This document shows, one piece after another, positions 6,170-6,932 of a stretch of DNA of 6,932 nt; the stretch's first letter is position 1; each line of letters opens with the position of its first letter. Source of the DNA: an uncultured Eubacteriales bacterium. Its GTDB lineage: Bacteria; Bacillota; Clostridia; Oscillospirales; Acutalibacteraceae. The stretch lies in contig OMPZ01000251.1 in assembly GCA_900313125.1 (NCBI GenBank), forward strand, positions 1-6,932. The letters run 5' to 3'. The notes under the pieces are model-generated. The model saw nothing but the letters and a program-made list of their open reading frames with translations, ran no database searches and was not told the DNA's origin. The position numbers and the translations under genes are program-made.

Positions 6170-6210
6170 TCAGTTTGGGAGCTGATCCCGGTCAAAGCTG
6201 TCTGTTTGGT
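6170..6210 (+). promoter_or_regulatory. Two plus-oriented LytTR-like half-sites between the sRNA genes
   Basis: TCAGTTTGG (6170-6178) fits the LytTR half-site consensus at all 9 positions. GTCTGTTTGGT (6200-6210) is an exact 11-base inverted copy of the core in front of both sRNA promoters. They start 31 bp apart, about three helical turns, and point opposite to the sites at 5961 and 6336. They could form a loop with those sites or serve an unseen promoter. Confidence 0.4.
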
Positions 6211-6300
6211 TAGCGTGATGTGCTAAATGTGACAAATTATTTTCACTTTTTGTTGTAAATAGACATATATGTTTTTATCCAAAGGCGATAAAATTATAAT

Positions 6301-6318
6301 TGTTTCACAAGTGAAACA
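6301..6318. promoter_or_regulatory. 18-bp perfect palindrome (parS-like half-sites)
   Basis: TGTTTCAC-AA-GTGAAACA has perfect 8-bp arms. The arms equal the two halves of the chromosomal ParB site parS (TGTTTCACGTGAAACA), but two extra bases sit at the centre. It lies directly upstream of the sRNA B operator and overlaps the weak distal site at 6317. It is absent from copy A. It could be a repressor operator or a degenerate parS. Confidence 0.5.
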
Positions 6319-6348
6319 CGATAGACACCCAAACGGACCAAACAGACA
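6317..6348 (+). promoter_or_regulatory. Putative LytTR operator of sRNA B
   Basis: GACCAAACAGACA (6336-6348) is identical to the proximal site of copy A, and ATAGACAC (6321-6328) stands at the same 15-base offset as in A, so the 21-bp phasing is kept although the distal half-site is degraded (CACGATAGA). An extra site, CCAAACGGA (6329-6337), abuts the proximal one; on the minus strand it reads TCCGTTTGG, a full consensus match. The operator ends 7 bases before the -35. Confidence 0.6.
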
Positions 6349-6355
6349 AAACGCC

Positions 6356-6389
6356 TTGAAAAAAACGGCAAGATAATGTATCATATAAT
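6356..6389 (+). promoter_or_regulatory. Promoter of sRNA B
   Basis: TTGAAA (6356-6361) and TATCAT (6379-6384) are 17 bases apart, with TG before the -10; the overlapping TATAAT is at 6384-6389. Spacing and sequence equal the promoter of copy A, while much of the spacer between them differs, which suggests selection on the promoter elements. Confidence 0.65.
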
Positions 6390-6390
6390 C

Positions 6391-6535
6391 ACAGCGAATG
6401 ATTGCTAAGCTGTCAACGACGTATTTAAGCTTGCGGCGAATTGATTGCGCGCCGCAAAAGTAAAAAAGATAATACCTCTTTCAAGAATACGATTCCCTTA
6501 AAAGTAAGAACGGCACAGACCGTTCTTATTTTTTT
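6391..6535 (+). ncRNA. Putative small RNA B, tandem paralogue of sRNA A
   Basis: About 145 bases. Hairpin 1 is ACAGC/GCTGT (6391-6395, 6409-6413), a different stem sequence from copy A at the same place, with ATGATTGC in the loop. Hairpin 2 is a perfect 8-bp TTGCGGCG/CGCCGCAA stem (6431-6438, 6450-6457) with loop AATTGATTGCG. The conserved block at 6468-6508 contains ACCTCTTTC (6474-6482) and GATTCCCT, then the terminator. The sequence between hairpins 1 and 2 is poorly conserved, whereas loops, the anti-Shine-Dalgarno block and the pairing are kept, as expected for a functional RNA after an old duplication. I see no coding potential. Confidence 0.7.
6505..6535 (+). terminator. Terminator of sRNA B
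   Basis: TAAGAACGG (6505-6513), a 6-base loop and CCGTTCTTA (6520-6528) form a 9-bp stem followed by seven T. Repeat R4 starts at the end of the T-run. Confidence 0.92.
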
Positions 6536-6650
6536 GCGGCGGGCAGGCGCCCGCGGGCAATTGCGCGGTTGTAGTTTGTTTAAGGCACAGTTCCAGTCCC
6601 GTGCGGCTCGGCGCATTCAATGCGCCTACTTTGTTTAAGGCGCGGAATAG
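6536..6650 (-). repeat. Dispersed intergenic repeat, copy R4 (long form, inverted)
   Basis: This is the reverse-oriented copy. Read on the minus strand it holds CAAAGTA, a hairpin GGCGCAT-TGA-ATGCGCC (plus-strand 6610-6626), GAGCCGCACGG, CTTAAACAAACTACAACCGCG in two parts, then GCCCGCGGGC and the GC-rich end. The inner hairpin has the same 17-base length and flanks as that of R2 but four of its seven base pairs are different, all compensated. Its GC-rich end touches the terminator of sRNA B, as R2 touches the AEC stop codon. Confidence 0.75.
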
Positions 6651-6769
6651 TTTTTGTTTTAACGAAAAAGTTTGGCGCAATTTGTTGTGGAATATCCACA
6701 TAAACCCCGCCGCAGATTTGACAAATATTTGTAAAAATCCGTGAAAGTTTAAAAAAACTCAAAAAAACC
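6651..6769. other. AT-rich spacer before the 5S promoter
   Basis: No gene is visible. It contains two palindromes: TGTGGA-ATA-TCCACA (6686-6700), whose right half ATATCCACA is one mismatch from the DnaA box TTATCCACA, and the perfect 12-bp ACAAATATTTGT (6721-6732). A-rich runs (6750-6767) lead into the 5S -35, as is common upstream of rRNA promoters. Confidence 0.4.
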
Positions 6770-6798
6770 TTGCATTCTGCGTTCTGCCGTGATATAAT
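6770..6798 (+). promoter_or_regulatory. Promoter of the 5S rRNA gene
   Basis: TTGCAT (6770-6775) and a perfect TATAAT (6793-6798) are 17 bases apart, with extended -10 TGA and A-tracts upstream. The start would be near 6805, at a small hairpin GCAGT/ACTGC (6805-6809, 6815-6819) in the leader, about 28 bases before the mature RNA. Confidence 0.8.
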
Positions 6799-6832
6799 AT
6801 ACAAGCAGTCAGGAACTGCGGACAATTAAAAA

Positions 6833-6932
<100 letters not shown>

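Noticed and set aside
222..6638. Two short frames (222-443 minus and 6441-6638 plus) encode a shared RRAGARGxLRGCxLFKAQ peptide
   Set aside because: The similarity comes from repeats R1 and R4, which are non-coding palindromic elements. Neither frame has a ribosome binding site and they run through promoters and terminators.

Overview
This window looks like chromosomal DNA of a Gram-positive anaerobe of the class Clostridia, probably near Ruminococcus/Oscillospiraceae. That is an inference from three things: the protein families present (DUF3783, an AEC carrier, a GHKL kinase with a LytTR regulator), strong AGGAGG-type ribosome binding sites, and GC-rich genes separated by AT-rich spacers whose promoters mostly carry an extended -10 (TGn before the -10). 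No database could be searched.

Layout. Positions 1-412 are non-coding: an AT-rich stretch, a GC-rich repeat (R1) and a promoter. Next comes a two-gene operon on the plus strand: an EamA/DMT-family membrane transporter (413-1354) and a DUF3783 protein (1351-1734), joined by an ATGA overlap. It ends in repeat R2. On the minus strand lie an AEC-family transporter (1865-2800), ribosomal protein S20 (rpsT, 2888-3148) and a LytTR response regulator (3291-4064). A 505-base spacer holds two divergent promoters, two short tandem arrays and repeat R3. It separates the regulator from a plus-strand seven-helix GHKL sensor kinase (4570-5874), so the two-component pair is divergently transcribed. The kinase is followed by about 660 bases without protein genes that contain two tandem homologous transcription units (about 6016-6154 and 6391-6535). 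Each has a -35/-10 promoter and ends in an intrinsic terminator. Repeat R4 follows, and the window ends inside a 5S rRNA gene with its own promoter.

The most interesting content is the tandem pair of putative small RNAs. The copies share their promoters, their upstream sites, two hairpins presenting a TGATTGC loop, an unpaired 41-base block (37 identical) with an anti-Shine-Dalgarno ACCTCTTTC, and a terminator with a compensated base pair. Upstream of copy A are two direct repeats (GACCAAAyAGACA) exactly 21 bp apart, the geometry of LytTR (AgrA/ComE-type) operators. The anti-Shine-Dalgarno is perfectly complementary over 9 bases to the ribosome binding site of the neighbouring LytTR regulator. 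The inferred circuit is kinase to LytTR regulator to tandem sRNAs, with possible feedback on the regulator. It resembles the logic of Agr/RNAIII or the pneumococcal csRNAs, but is built from RNAs I do not recognise.

A second notable feature is a family of four dispersed intergenic repeats (R1-R4, about 75-125 bp). They have nested hairpins, and in one hairpin the stem sequence differs between R2 and R4 while all pairing is kept.
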